Shown: positions 9,283-17,991 of the stretch, piece after piece
Position numbering within the stretch: position 1 is the stretch's first letter
Layout of the letters: every line of letters begins with the position of its first letter
Origin: Pseudomonadota bacterium
GTDB taxonomy: Bacteria; Pseudomonadota; Alphaproteobacteria; Sneathiellales; Sneathiellaceae
Reading direction: 5' to 3'
Assembly (NCBI GenBank): GCA_024743055.1
Contig: JANSXH010000017.1
Location: forward strand, 16,592-80,591
DNA length: 64,000 nt
Translations under genes and position numbers: made by a program
The notes under the pieces: generated by a model
Databases searched by the model: none
Told to the model about the DNA's origin: nothing
What the model saw: the letters and a program-made list of their open reading frames with translations, nothing else

Positions 9283-9723
9283 CTAACCAAGACTTTTGCG
9301 CATGGAAACTGTGTTTCCCTGCCGGTCAATTTCTTCCCAACCCATATGCCGGTAAATTTGAACATTCTCAGGCATCTGTGTGTGAGTGCTCAATCGCATT
9401 TCCGAAAGCCCCTGTTGTTTTGCCTCTTGATCTGCGAGCTCCAGCATAGCTCGGCCAATTCCCTTACCGGCATGAACGGGATGCACAGCCAGATTGGCAA
9501 GTTTTAGAAACCCGTCTCCAGGAATCAGAATCATACCCGCAATGACGATATCCGCTTGGGTAGAAACCCAAACCTGATGCATAGCGATATCATCGGCGCA
9601 TCCTTCTGACACTGGCGGTAGGTCTGCAATATGCTGCGCATATTTCAGATAGGCTGCATCAATGCAAGCTTTCAGACTAGCTGCATCTGTCATTTCAGCC
9701 CTTCGAATGTCGGGTATATTCAT
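9283..9723 (-). CDS. GNAT-family N-acetyltransferase
   Basis: A 146-residue acetyltransferase of the GNAT fold. The acetyl-CoA binding motif A is visible as LAVHPVHAGKGIGRAMLELA near residue 85, with motif B around MRLSTHTQMPENVQIYRHMGWE near residue 120. It has no extra domain. I chose the ATG at 9723 because of the strong ribosome site GAGGAAAG; the upstream in-frame start at 9759 would add 12 residues. It is convergent with the MarR gene. The acceptor substrate is not predictable. Confidence 0.88.
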   Translation of the reverse strand: MNIPDIRRAEMTDAASLKACIDAAYLKYAQHIADLPPVSEGCADDIAMHQVWVSTQADIVIAGMILIPGDGFLKLANLAVHPVHAGKGIGRAMLELADQEAKQQGLSEMRLSTHTQMPENVQIYRHMGWEEIDRQGNTVSMRKSLG

Positions 9724-9863
9724 CTTCTCTTTCCTCTTAGGCCATAGCTTTTGGGGCAATGAGCCGGAACTTCTAAAAAATTATATTTGACTGGATGGGA
9801 TTCCCGTAGCCCGGCAAAGGCTGTATAAACCTAAACAACAAGTTGGCGGGAGAAAAATCAGCA

Positions 9864-10418
9864 ATGCATGGGATTCTGAAGCGCATATTGCTTGGCCGGG
9901 AAGATCGCCAGACGATCTCCAAATTTGCTAAAGGCGCAGACCGCTCCCTGGGTGTCGGATTGCTTATCTCAGCAGCGCTTCTGGGAATGGCGTTAACACG
10001 TCCCGTTATACAGACGGAGTTGTTCCTGGATCTCAATGGATCTTATTCCTTGATTGATGCTATGACCGCATTGCTGAAGGCAGGGCATGGACTGGCGGCA
10101 GTCCTAATACTAATTGGGACCATCCTCATTCCCATTCTTCTGCTCTCTTCTGCCTTTGATCTTTGGTATAAACATGAGCTGCAGGACTCAAAGTTTGAGG
10201 CCAAAGCTGCTCGTTTGCGTCAGTATGGAAAGCTATGGTTTCTAGCCGCCGGAATTCTTCTGTTTGGCCTTTATGCAGCCGTTTACAATGGGGCAGGTAC
10301 GGTGCTGCTAACTCCCGTCTATTACTTGATCGTATCGATTATGGTGCTCAAACTTATTCTTGTCCGTTTGTCCCTGCTGATCGGCGCCGTCCATTTCGTT
10401 GAAGATGACGGAGACTGA
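9864..10418 (+). CDS. Hypothetical inner-membrane protein with four membrane segments
   Basis: A 184-residue protein I cannot place in a named family. Hydrophobic segments are seen at about residues 30-48, 72-94 (the second after an amphipathic stretch), 128-148 and 155-178. The N terminus is basic (MHGILKRILLGRED), fitting a cytoplasmic start. There are no motifs for catalysis. The ATG at 9864 has GGGAGA upstream; an in-frame TTG at 9843 would extend it by seven residues. It is divergent from the GNAT gene and followed by a methyltransferase after 176 bases. Confidence 0.65.
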   Translation: MHGILKRILLGREDRQTISKFAKGADRSLGVGLLISAALLGMALTRPVIQTELFLDLNGSYSLIDAMTALLKAGHGLAAVLILIGTILIPILLLSSAFDLWYKHELQDSKFEAKAARLRQYGKLWFLAAGILLFGLYAAVYNGAGTVLLTPVYYLIVSIMVLKLILVRLSLLIGAVHFVEDDGD

Positions 10419-10594
10419 CTAAAGCCGAAGAAGCAAGTTTAGGAGCTTTAAAGGTTAAGTTAAGCAATTATCCTTATCTTCCCTAAAATAAACAAATTTC
10501 GAAGTTAGCTATTAAGAATTCCATTGGTGATAGGGCTTTGTTATGCTCCTATCAGCAAAAGTGGTGTTCTTAGTCATCCTGTGAGTCACGCGTT

Positions 10595-11380
10595 ATGTTG
10601 AAGTTCGTATTTGGAAAAACCGCCCGCTATCCCGGTTATGAAGTAGAGCATTACCAGGTACGTCGTAAAATACGATCAGTGTCCTTAAACCTAAAGTATG
10701 GTGGATTTTCTCATACAACATTGGGCGTCCTTGCCCAAATTTGTCACAAGCTAAAGCTTTCCCTGCTTCAAGACTACCGGTTCTATAATCGGATGAGCGT
10801 ACCAGACTGGCTTGATGTTGGAGGTATCCATGAGCAGAGCGAACTGGACCTGCCGGAGAAGGCTCGCGGATCCGCTACGCGATATGAGGCAACAGAGGAA
10901 TATGAATTTCGCTATGTGCTCGAGCGCCTGCCAATAGCCATTGAAGACTATAAGTTTATTGATTATGGATCCGGTAAGGGTGTTGTTCTTTCATTCGCAG
11001 CCGACTATCCATTTCGCCGCGTCACGGGGGTTGAGCTCAGTCCGATGCTGCATCAGGTAGCTGAGAAAAATATTGAAGAAATGCATCGACATCAGAAAGT
11101 TAATAGCGGACCCGTATATTCTACGTTAAGAGATGCGACGGAATATGAGATGCCGGAGAGACCCCATGTGATTTATCTATTTAATCCTTTCGGACCCGAT
11201 ATACTCGAAGGAGTGCTAGACCGATTGTCCCGGCATCTTTCCGACGTCGATCAGCCGTCCTATCTCCTCTACAATAATCCGATCCATCACCAGGTGATTG
11301 AAAATCACGGATTGTTTCACAAAACCGCCTCACGGATGGGTGGGAAGTGGTTCGTTTACGCGACAGGCAATGAGCAGTAG
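10595..11380 (+). CDS. Class I SAM-dependent methyltransferase
   Basis: A 261-residue protein with a Rossmann-fold methyltransferase core. Motif I is YKFIDYGSGKGVVLSFAA near residue 125, and the acidic end of strand 2 is VTGVELSPM near residue 148. The motif IV-like YLFNPFG lies near residue 195. The first 100 residues form a non-catalytic leader with a basic amphipathic region, seen in a group of proteins of unknown target annotated only as class I methyltransferases. The NPFG in place of the usual DPPY/NPPY suggests it may not be a DNA or protein amine methylase. It is convergent with the VWA gene. Confidence 0.75.
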   Translation: MLKFVFGKTARYPGYEVEHYQVRRKIRSVSLNLKYGGFSHTTLGVLAQICHKLKLSLLQDYRFYNRMSVPDWLDVGGIHEQSELDLPEKARGSATRYEATEEYEFRYVLERLPIAIEDYKFIDYGSGKGVVLSFAADYPFRRVTGVELSPMLHQVAEKNIEEMHRHQKVNSGPVYSTLRDATEYEMPERPHVIYLFNPFGPDILEGVLDRLSRHLSDVDQPSYLLYNNPIHHQVIENHGLFHKTASRMGGKWFVYATGNEQ

Positions 11381-11413
11381 GTGGAGCTGATTTTAAACCG
11401 GTTAAAGATTAAT

Positions 11414-12592
11414 TTAACGGTTTAGTTCCTTCATTGCACTTTCTAGGCCGCCAATAGTCAATGGGAACATGCGATCGGTCATTAGCTGCTTCATCATTTG
11501 TACTGAAGGCGTATAGTCCCAATATTTTTCCGGCACCGGATTGAGCCAAACAGCCTTGTGATAGATATCGAGTATCCTCTCCATCCAGGCCTGTCCCGCT
11601 TCTTCATTCCAATGCTCAACGCTGCCACCGGCATAAGCAATCTCATAAGGGCTCATAGTCGCATCGCCAACAATGATCAGCTTGTAGTCGGCGGGGTAGG
11701 TATGGAGCACGTCCCAGGTTGGCATGAATGAGGTATGGCGACGACTGTTTTCTTTCCACAGTTTTTCATAAACGCAGTTATGGAAATAGTAGAATTCCAA
11801 ATGCTTAAATTCACTGCGGGCGGCAGAAAACAATTCTTCGCAGGCCTTGATATGGTCATCCATTGACCCGCCAATATCGAACAAGATCAGCACCTTCACC
11901 GTGTTATGGCGTTCGGGGCGCATCTTCAGATCCAGGAAACCGGCATTGCGGGCGGTTGAGCGGATAGTGTCGTCGAGATCCAGCTCTTCGGCTGCGCCTT
12001 CCCGGGCAAATTGCCGCAAGCGTTTCATAGCGACTTTGATATTACGGGTGCCAAGCTCAACACTGTCATCGAGATTTTTATATTCGCGTTTGTCCCAAAC
12101 CTTAACGGCCTTGCGATGGCGGCTTTCTTTTTGGCCGATCCGCACACTTTCCGGATTATAGCCATAGGCCCCAAACGGAGATTTGCCTGCCGTGCCAATC
12201 CATTTATTGCCGCCCTGATGGCGTTTTTCCTGCTCTTTTAAGCGCTCTTGTAAGGTTTCCATGAGCTTTTCCCAGCCGCCCATGGCTTCAACCTGTTCTT
12301 TTTCTTCATCTGTGAGACTCAACTCCGCCAGCTTCTTAAGCCATTCCTCCGGGATTTCAACGGCTTCATCACCGGAGATGAACTCAATGCCATTGAAGCA
12401 ATGGCCAAAGACCTGATCAAACTTGTCGAGATTCTTCTCATCCTTCACCAAGGTCGCCCGGGAGAGATAGTAGAAATCATCGACGGAATATTCCGCACAT
12501 CCTGCCTTGAGGGCTTCAATCAGTGTGAGATATTCCAGCAAGGTGACCGGAAGTTGAGCTTCTTTGAGGTTGAAGAAGAATTTGGTGAACAT
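11414..12592 (-). CDS. VWA-domain protein, CoxE-like
   Basis: A 392-residue von Willebrand factor A protein of the CoxE-like family. It works with a MoxR AAA ATPase, usually to load metals or assemble multi-subunit enzymes. The N terminus (MFTKFFFNLKEAQLPVTLLE) and the central KVWDKREYKN segment are typical. The MIDAS region at about residue 240 reads VLILFDIGGSMDDH, so the usual DxSxS is DIGGS, with the first Ser replaced by Gly. The threonine ligand may be in the later VGDATMSPYEI segment. I chose the ATG at 12592 (GGAGAG ribosome site); it starts 13 bases after the MoxR stop, so the two form an operon. Confidence 0.88.
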   Translation of the reverse strand: MFTKFFFNLKEAQLPVTLLEYLTLIEALKAGCAEYSVDDFYYLSRATLVKDEKNLDKFDQVFGHCFNGIEFISGDEAVEIPEEWLKKLAELSLTDEEKEQVEAMGGWEKLMETLQERLKEQEKRHQGGNKWIGTAGKSPFGAYGYNPESVRIGQKESRHRKAVKVWDKREYKNLDDSVELGTRNIKVAMKRLRQFAREGAAEELDLDDTIRSTARNAGFLDLKMRPERHNTVKVLILFDIGGSMDDHIKACEELFSAARSEFKHLEFYYFHNCVYEKLWKENSRRHTSFMPTWDVLHTYPADYKLIIVGDATMSPYEIAYAGGSVEHWNEEAGQAWMERILDIYHKAVWLNPVPEKYWDYTPSVQMMKQLMTDRMFPLTIGGLESAMKELNR

Positions 12593-12605
12593 GATCGCTC
12601 TCCGT

Positions 12606-13451
12606 TTATCTTTGCTCCCGCCGTGACAGGAAGGCCAATCGCTCAAACAGATGCACATCTTGCTCGTTTTTGAGCAATGCGCCATGCAGGGGCGGGATCA
12701 ACTTGGAAGGATCCTTGGACTTGAGAATGTCATCCGGTAGATCTTCACTCATCAGCAGCTTCAACCAGTCGAGCAATTCACTCGTTGATGGCTTTTTCTT
12801 GAGCCCGGGTGTTTCCCTTACATCGAAGAATATTTTCAGCGCATCACTAACCAGCTCACGCTTCGCATCGGGATGATGGACATCTACGATTTTCTCCATG
12901 GTTTCCGTATCGGGGAAACTGATGTAATGGAAGAAACAGCGGCGCAGGAAGGCGTCGGGAAGTTCTTTCTCATTGTTGGAGGTAATGATCACCAGGGGCC
13001 GATGCTTGGCCTTGATGGTTTCCTGGGTCTCATACACAAAGAACTCCATCCGATCGAGTTCCTGCAGTAGATCGTTCGGAAATTCGATATCTGCCTTGTC
13101 GATTTCATCGATTAGCAGGATCGGGCTTTCTTTTGCTGTGAAAGCCTCCCACATCTTGCCGGGGCGGATGTAATTGGAGATATCATGGACCTTGTCCTCT
13201 CCTAATTGCGAATCACGCAAGCGGGACACAGCGTCATATTCATACAGACCCTGTTGAGCTTTGGTGGTGGACTTGATGTTCCACTCGATGAATTGTTTGC
13301 CGAGGGCTTTGGCTACTTCCTGGGCCAGAACGGTCTTTCCGGTGCCCGGTTCCCCCTTGATCAGCAAGGGTCGCTCCAACGTCATTGCCGCATTGACCGC
13401 GATCATCAGATCTTCTGTAGCGACGTATGTATCTGTACCTGTGAATTTCAT
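12606..13451 (-). CDS. MoxR-family AAA+ ATPase
   Basis: A 281-residue MoxR ATPase. The Walker A motif is GEPGTGKT near residue 37 and Walker B is ILLIDEIDKAD near residue 112. Sensor 1 is IITSNNEKELPDAFLRRC, with the second arginine region (arginine finger) at LRRC near residue 170. MoxR proteins pair with VWA proteins as chaperones that insert cofactors or assemble complexes; the partner here is the downstream CoxE-like gene. It resembles CoxD/CoxE of CO dehydrogenase clusters but is far from the cox-like genes at the right edge, so its client is unknown. The start ATG is at 13451. Confidence 0.92.
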   Translation of the reverse strand: MKFTGTDTYVATEDLMIAVNAAMTLERPLLIKGEPGTGKTVLAQEVAKALGKQFIEWNIKSTTKAQQGLYEYDAVSRLRDSQLGEDKVHDISNYIRPGKMWEAFTAKESPILLIDEIDKADIEFPNDLLQELDRMEFFVYETQETIKAKHRPLVIITSNNEKELPDAFLRRCFFHYISFPDTETMEKIVDVHHPDAKRELVSDALKIFFDVRETPGLKKKPSTSELLDWLKLLMSEDLPDDILKSKDPSKLIPPLHGALLKNEQDVHLFERLAFLSRREQR

Positions 13452-13604
13452 GCCGTACTCTCGATTTATTGTTCTTTATTTGCGTCAGTTCCGGGGCTCT
13501 ATGCCCAGAAAAATAAGCCGGGACGGGGCAATGATCAAGTAAATTGACAAAAAGTCATTTTTAGAGCCGACCATATTTGCTCCCGGCAAGTGATTTGGAA
13601 AAGG

Positions 13605-14243
13605 CTATCCTATATTCGGGTAATCCGGGCCCTGTTCAACCTGACCATCTCGTTTTACATGGATCAGGTCTTTCAGCAGGCCATTTCTGACGGAATAAAT
13701 AATTCCGTGAACTGAGAAATCCTGTCCTGCATCCCAGGCATCCTGAGCAACAGTTGTAGCACAGACATTGCGAACCTGCTCGATCACGTTCAACTCGCAA
13801 AGTAGGTCCAGGCGATCCTGTTCTGTTTCCACCTTGTCGATCGCTGTTTCATAAACCCGGATGATGGACCTGATATGGCGGAGCCAGTTGTCGATCATGC
13901 CAAATTTTTTACCGGACAGGGCGGCCTCGATCCCGCCACAGCCATAATGGCCGCAAACGATGACATGCTTCACCTTTAAGACCTCAATCGCATATTGCAG
14001 AACGGAAAGGCAGTTCAGATCAGACGGCACAACAATATTGGCAACATTGCGATGAACAAAGACGTCACCCGGAGGAAGATCGATTATCTGATTAGCCGGA
14101 ACCCGACTGTCCGAACATCCAATCCAGAGATATTCAGGATGTTGTCCACCCGCCAGATTTTCAAAAAAGTCCGGACGCTCTTTGAGCATCCGTGCGGCCC
14201 AGTCCTTGTTCCGCTGAAAAATTTCGTAAAAACTATCCATCAT
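13605..14243 (-). CDS. can: Beta-class carbonic anhydrase
   Basis: A 212-residue zinc enzyme that interconverts CO2 and bicarbonate in the cytoplasm. Zinc ligands are visible: Cys in WIGCSDSRVP near residue 42 (with the Asp-Arg dyad), and His and Cys in VCGHYGCGGI near residue 98. This is the standard beta-class set, with length typical for the bacterial Can type. I used the ATG at 14243; the in-frame TTG at 14267 is an alternative and a second ATG follows directly. A 152-base gap separates it from the MoxR gene on the same strand. Confidence 0.94.
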   Translation of the reverse strand: MMDSFYEIFQRNKDWAARMLKERPDFFENLAGGQHPEYLWIGCSDSRVPANQIIDLPPGDVFVHRNVANIVVPSDLNCLSVLQYAIEVLKVKHVIVCGHYGCGGIEAALSGKKFGMIDNWLRHIRSIIRVYETAIDKVETEQDRLDLLCELNVIEQVRNVCATTVAQDAWDAGQDFSVHGIIYSVRNGLLKDLIHVKRDGQVEQGPDYPNIG

Positions 14244-14444
14244 CTGGATGTGACCCCCGTCAAACAATATCAGATGCTCCCCGTCACAGGGTGTTCTATT
14301 CGGAATTACCGGGTTCGCAAACCCCTAATTGCGATTTTCTTGTCATCAAGGCCTCGTTAATGCGACAAATTTTCAAATCAATTGACAAATTCCCTGATTA
14401 GGCAGACCGTATTGTCCAAAAGAAATCGTCCTTAAGCGAGCAGC

Positions 14445-15695
14445 ATGTCTTCCAGCACCCGACCTTCCGTGGCAAAGGTTCAGCCCATTTACATCTTTAT
14501 GGTCTGCGCAATTTTGTTTGGCCTTGGACAGTTTCAACGTATGTCCGGTGCCGTTATTATGCCGCCTATCGCACATGACTTGAGTATTGCTGTCGAAAGT
14601 CTGGGGCTCGCGGCGGCGGCCCTGTTTTTTGCGTCTGCCATGGCCCAGATTCCCATAGGTATGCTGCTGGACCGATTTGGTCCGAGGATCATTATCCCGT
14701 CGACAGCTGTACTGGCTGTTATCGGATCTTTATTGCTTGCCAGTGCCACCAATTTTAACGAAGTATTGTTGTCTAGGGCCCTCATTGGGCTGGGCTATTC
14801 TGCGACAATGATGTCAACCTATGTCTTGTTCGCTAAATGGTTTCCTCCCGCAAAATTTGCCACTATGGCTTCCTGGCTGATGGCCTCGTCCAGTTTCGGT
14901 GGCATCATGGCATCTGCGCCCTTGGCCTATTCGATCGAACTCTATGGCTGGCGTACGCCCTTTGTCGTGGTGGCTGGGATCACCTTGATCATGATCCTTT
15001 TGGGGATTCTCATTGTTCGGGATGCGCCGCCGTCTTATCAAGACAGTAAGGAAAAACCGGCGACCATGGGTCAGAGTATTCGTGGATATATGAGTGTCCT
15101 TAAGCATCCCAAGTTCTTTAACCTTTTGGCCATGGGATTTGTCGCTTATGGTCCTGCCGTCGCACTACTTGGTATGTGGGGTGGACCTTATCTTGAACAG
15201 GTTTACGGATTGTCTGGAGCAGAGAGAGGGCAGATTCTGCTTTTGATGACATTGGCAGTACCCCTGGCTGCTTTGTTTTTCGGTCCCTTGGATCGCTACT
15301 TCAAAAGTCGAAAGAAAATTGTTTTTGTGGCGGTTTTCGTTGAACTTGTGGCTTTTGCCACTTTGGGCTTGGTAGAGGATCTAGCCCTTTGGGCCGTAAC
15401 CGCGCTGTTTGTTCTAATCGCTTTTGTGCAGCAATATTACGTGGTTCTGGCGGCACAATGTCGGGCCTCTTTCCCTGATTATCTTGTCGGGCGCGCCAAT
15501 TCCACGTTGAACCTTATCAGCATCCTAGGCGTTGCTTTCCTACAATCCATGTTCGGATGGATACTGGCGGTTAGCTCTGGGGATGGCTACGCCCATTCCT
15601 TTACGTTTGTTGCCGGACTGTTGCTTGTTGCTCTGTTTATTTACGCCTTTTCCAGCGAAAAATACCATCCCAGCCTCGCAACCGAAAAAACCTAA
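14445..15695 (+). CDS. Major facilitator superfamily transporter
   Basis: A 416-residue inner-membrane permease with about twelve hydrophobic segments in two groups of six. The MFS loop 2-3 motif appears as GMLLDRFGPRIII near residue 72. The central loop near residues 195-215 is charged (DSKEKPATMGQS). The second half begins near GFVAYGPAVALLGMWGGPYL. The relationship is to general MFS exporters/importers; no substrate-specific residues are recognisable. It stands alone between carbonic anhydrase (divergent) and rpoH. Confidence 0.88.
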   Translation: MSSSTRPSVAKVQPIYIFMVCAILFGLGQFQRMSGAVIMPPIAHDLSIAVESLGLAAAALFFASAMAQIPIGMLLDRFGPRIIIPSTAVLAVIGSLLLASATNFNEVLLSRALIGLGYSATMMSTYVLFAKWFPPAKFATMASWLMASSSFGGIMASAPLAYSIELYGWRTPFVVVAGITLIMILLGILIVRDAPPSYQDSKEKPATMGQSIRGYMSVLKHPKFFNLLAMGFVAYGPAVALLGMWGGPYLEQVYGLSGAERGQILLLMTLAVPLAALFFGPLDRYFKSRKKIVFVAVFVELVAFATLGLVEDLALWAVTALFVLIAFVQQYYVVLAAQCRASFPDYLVGRANSTLNLISILGVAFLQSMFGWILAVSSGDGYAHSFTFVAGLLLVALFIYAFSSEKYHPSLATEKT

Positions 15696-15799
15696 TATTA
15701 GAACTGATCCAATTTGTACTTTTGCCCGTATAAGAAAGTATCAGGGGTAAAAGAAGCATAAACTCTGATCACGATTATATCAGGAGACCTACTAAAACA

Positions 15800-15828
15800 T
15801 TGAATTTCTCGGTAAAAATGCTTATATT
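15800..15828 (+). promoter_or_regulatory. Sigma-70-type promoter of rpoH
   Basis: A TTGAAT hexamer at 15800-15805 and TATATT at 15823-15828 are separated by exactly 17 bases. This is close to the vegetative consensus, and the nearest gene downstream is rpoH. It predicts a start of transcription near 15835 and a leader of about 65 bases. Confidence 0.6.
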
Positions 15829-15861
15829 ATAAGGGATTAAAGTATATGCGAAGTTCCCGAG

Positions 15862-15900
15862 ATCAGCTATCTGAGGAAAGTTTGGTGAGAGGAAACTCAC
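15862..15900 (+). promoter_or_regulatory. rpoH leader hairpins; ribosome binding site in a loop
   Basis: Immediately upstream of the rpoH ATG the leader folds as GTGAG (15885-15889) pairing with CTCAC (15896-15900), with AGGAAA, the ribosome site, as the 6-base loop. A smaller stem TCAG/CTGA precedes it at 15862-15873. The arrangement could modulate translation, but it could also simply present the site; no experiment is implied. Confidence 0.4.
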
Positions 15901-16803
15901 ATGACTAAGCAAGAGGCGACAAACGACGTAAAACGCAATCGGGCGTTCATTTCCACAGCAATGTCCATTCCCCTTCTAAGTCGGGAGAGGGAATTCGAGC
16001 TGGCTCATCGCTGGCGTGACGACGAAGACGAGGCGGCACTGCACGAACTTGTCTCAGCCTATATGAGGTTAGTGGTCTCCATGGCATCCAAATTCAAAAA
16101 TTATGGCCTCCCCATGGGGGATCTTGTTCAGGAAGGCAATATCGGCCTGATGCAGGCTGCCTTTAAATTTGAGCCTGAACGGGAAATTCGCTTCTCCACA
16201 TACGCCAGCTGGTGGATTAAATCTGCTATGCAGGATTATATCTTGAGAAACTGGTCAATTGTGCGCTCAGGTACCAGTGCATCTCAAAAGTCTCTGTTTT
16301 TCAATCTTCGCTGGCTCAGGGCAAAAATACAGAGCACGGATGAGGGCGCATTTCCATCCGAAGCCCTTGAGACAGTGGCTAACAAGCTCAGGATTGGGAT
16401 CCGGGACGTGGAGAAGATGGCCAACAGGTTGTCTGGTCGGGATCAGTCCTTGAACGCGCCCGTCGGACAAAACGGCGATGATAGTATGGAAGACTTCTTG
16501 CCTGATACCGGGCCGACACCCGAAGAATCCGTTATGAAACTGATGGATGGCCAAGTTCGTTCGAAATGGCTTGATACGGCCTTGCATGAACTTTCCGAAA
16601 GAGAACAGCTTATTATTCGGGAACGTCGCCTTCAGGATGATAAAACCACCCTCGAGGTTCTCGGCAACCGTCTTGGCATAACCAAGGAGCGGGTGCGGCA
16701 GATTGAACACAAGGCCTTTGAAAAGTTGAAAAGTTCGGTTGTTCGGATTAGTCGGGAAGCAACAGCCAATCCAGCTATGATCTCTGTTCAGGGGACGAAC
16801 TAG
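15901..16803 (+). CDS. rpoH: RNA polymerase heat-shock sigma factor RpoH
   Basis: A 300-residue sigma-32-type factor directing RNA polymerase to heat-shock and stress promoters. Region 2 is visible at about residues 50-130 (YMRLVVSMASKF, GDLVQEGNIGLMQAAFKFEP, FSTYASWWIKSAMQDYI). The RpoH box appears as SQKSLFFNLRWLR near residue 138, which separates it from RpoD and RpoS. Region 4 lies at 225-285 (LSEREQLIIRERRL, LGITKERVRQIEHKAFEKL). Alphaproteobacteria often carry more than one RpoH; I cannot tell which paralogue this is. It has a strong promoter and a structured leader. Its stop overlaps the stop of the convergent SRAP gene by four bases. Confidence 0.95.
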   Translation: MTKQEATNDVKRNRAFISTAMSIPLLSREREFELAHRWRDDEDEAALHELVSAYMRLVVSMASKFKNYGLPMGDLVQEGNIGLMQAAFKFEPEREIRFSTYASWWIKSAMQDYILRNWSIVRSGTSASQKSLFFNLRWLRAKIQSTDEGAFPSEALETVANKLRIGIRDVEKMANRLSGRDQSLNAPVGQNGDDSMEDFLPDTGPTPEESVMKLMDGQVRSKWLDTALHELSEREQLIIRERRLQDDKTTLEVLGNRLGITKERVRQIEHKAFEKLKSSVVRISREATANPAMISVQGTN

Positions 16804-17492
16804 AATAACTCTTGCTGGGCCGGACCTTGAACTTCTGTTTCCACCATGAGCTCAGGATCGTCGTTGCGAACATTTCCAACACGTCCGGAAACCGGGTAAA
16901 AACTAAGGTTATCCGGCGAAAGTGACGCTAAATATCCATCGTCAATTCCCTCAAGCCAGTTTCGATAATCTTTTGTGTCCAGCATGACAGGCATGCGATG
17001 GTGGATGAAGCTTATATTTTCTGCAGCGGGCATTGTCAGAATGGTGCAGCTCTCCAGATCTTCTCCGTCAGGTGTTTTCCAGCTCTCCCACAATCCGGCA
17101 AAAGCGAAAAGTTTATGCTCTGAGAGCCCAATAAACCAGGGTTGCTTCTCCCTCTTTTCAGATGTCTGCCATTCATAAAATCCGGTCGTCGGGATCAGAC
17201 ATCTCCTGGCTTTAAAAGCCTCACGAAATGCGGGCTTTTCCCGCACAGTTTCACTTCTGGCATTGATCATCTTGACACTGAATTCCGGTGATTTGGCCCA
17301 GGACGGGACCAACCCCCAATGGGCAAAAAACAAGTCTGTTGTGGCCTCATCTGAGTTTTCTGCCAGGCGGACGGCAGCTATTTGTGTTGACGGCGGAATA
17401 TTGTAGCGGGGCATCAGATTGGGACTTTGATTGAAACCAAATAGGTTCCGCATCGCTTCAACCGGGCTGGTCAGGCTAAATCGTCCACACAT
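16800..17492 (-). CDS. yedK: SOS response-associated peptidase family protein (SRAP, YedK/HMCES)
   Basis: A 230-residue SRAP protein. Relatives crosslink to abasic sites in single-stranded DNA through the N-terminal cysteine and shield them. The required start MCGRF is present when translation begins at 17492, so Cys2 becomes the first residue after methionine removal; this fixes the start against the in-frame upstream 17507. Other conserved residues are visible: MINARSET near residue 72, the Glu in TTGFYEWQ near residue 105, and HHRMPVML near residue 163. No LexA-type GTTC-N7-GTTC box is visible just upstream. Confidence 0.93.
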   Translation of the reverse strand: MCGRFSLTSPVEAMRNLFGFNQSPNLMPRYNIPPSTQIAAVRLAENSDEATTDLFFAHWGLVPSWAKSPEFSVKMINARSETVREKPAFREAFKARRCLIPTTGFYEWQTSEKREKQPWFIGLSEHKLFAFAGLWESWKTPDGEDLESCTILTMPAAENISFIHHRMPVMLDTKDYRNWLEGIDDGYLASLSPDNLSFYPVSGRVGNVRNDDPELMVETEVQGPAQQELF

Positions 17493-17771
17493 GTTCGGTT
17501 TTCTCATACCTGAAATGAAATACCATCATATACAACCACTTCCTCAAATTCCATATGCAGGGACAGGACCAATTGGAGGGGGAAGCGCTTTGAATGTGAT
17601 GTAGGCCACAATTTCCCTTGTTTTGCGCCATAATCGAGGGAAATGAGGCATTCACCATCTTGAATATCCTTTTGTTCCCAATACGTCTTTCACCAAGGCG
17701 CGAAGCTGCGCATGAAATAAGGATTGCCGGAAATTTTCTGGACACTGATTTTCGGAAATATGGGTGAAAAA

Positions 17772-17981
17772 ATGCGGGACGAAATTAAAACTACCTGGTT
17801 CATAGCCGTACTTCTGATCGGCATGATGGGTGTATTTTCTTTGTTTTCCAGTGGTATTGAGGCCCAGGCTCAAAAAGAAATCACCTCTGCCTCTGTTGGT
17901 GTAGAGCATAATATTGCCAAGTCCTCCAACGCAGCCGAAGGTTTCTGCGGCTGGCTCGGGAACCTGTTTACAAGTTCTTAA
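17772..17981 (+). CDS. Small hypothetical protein with one membrane segment
   Basis: A 69-residue protein of unknown function. After a short charged start (MRDEIKTTW) comes one hydrophobic helix (FIAVLLIGMMGVFSLF, about residues 10-26), then an Ala-Gln-rich stretch that could be a signal cleavage region (GIEAQAQ), so it may be secreted or anchored. One in-frame start lies four codons upstream at 17760 and another at 17724. There are no similar neighbours. It could be real, since hydrophobicity fits a signal, but codon evidence is thin. Confidence 0.42.
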   Translation: MRDEIKTTWFIAVLLIGMMGVFSLFSSGIEAQAQKEITSASVGVEHNIAKSSNAAEGFCGWLGNLFTSS

Positions 17982-17991
17982 AACACCAAAA

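Noticed and set aside
11395..11423. Imperfect hairpin between convergent methyltransferase and VWA genes as a terminator
   Set aside because: The stem has a bulge, overlaps the VWA stop codon and lacks a T tract on either strand.
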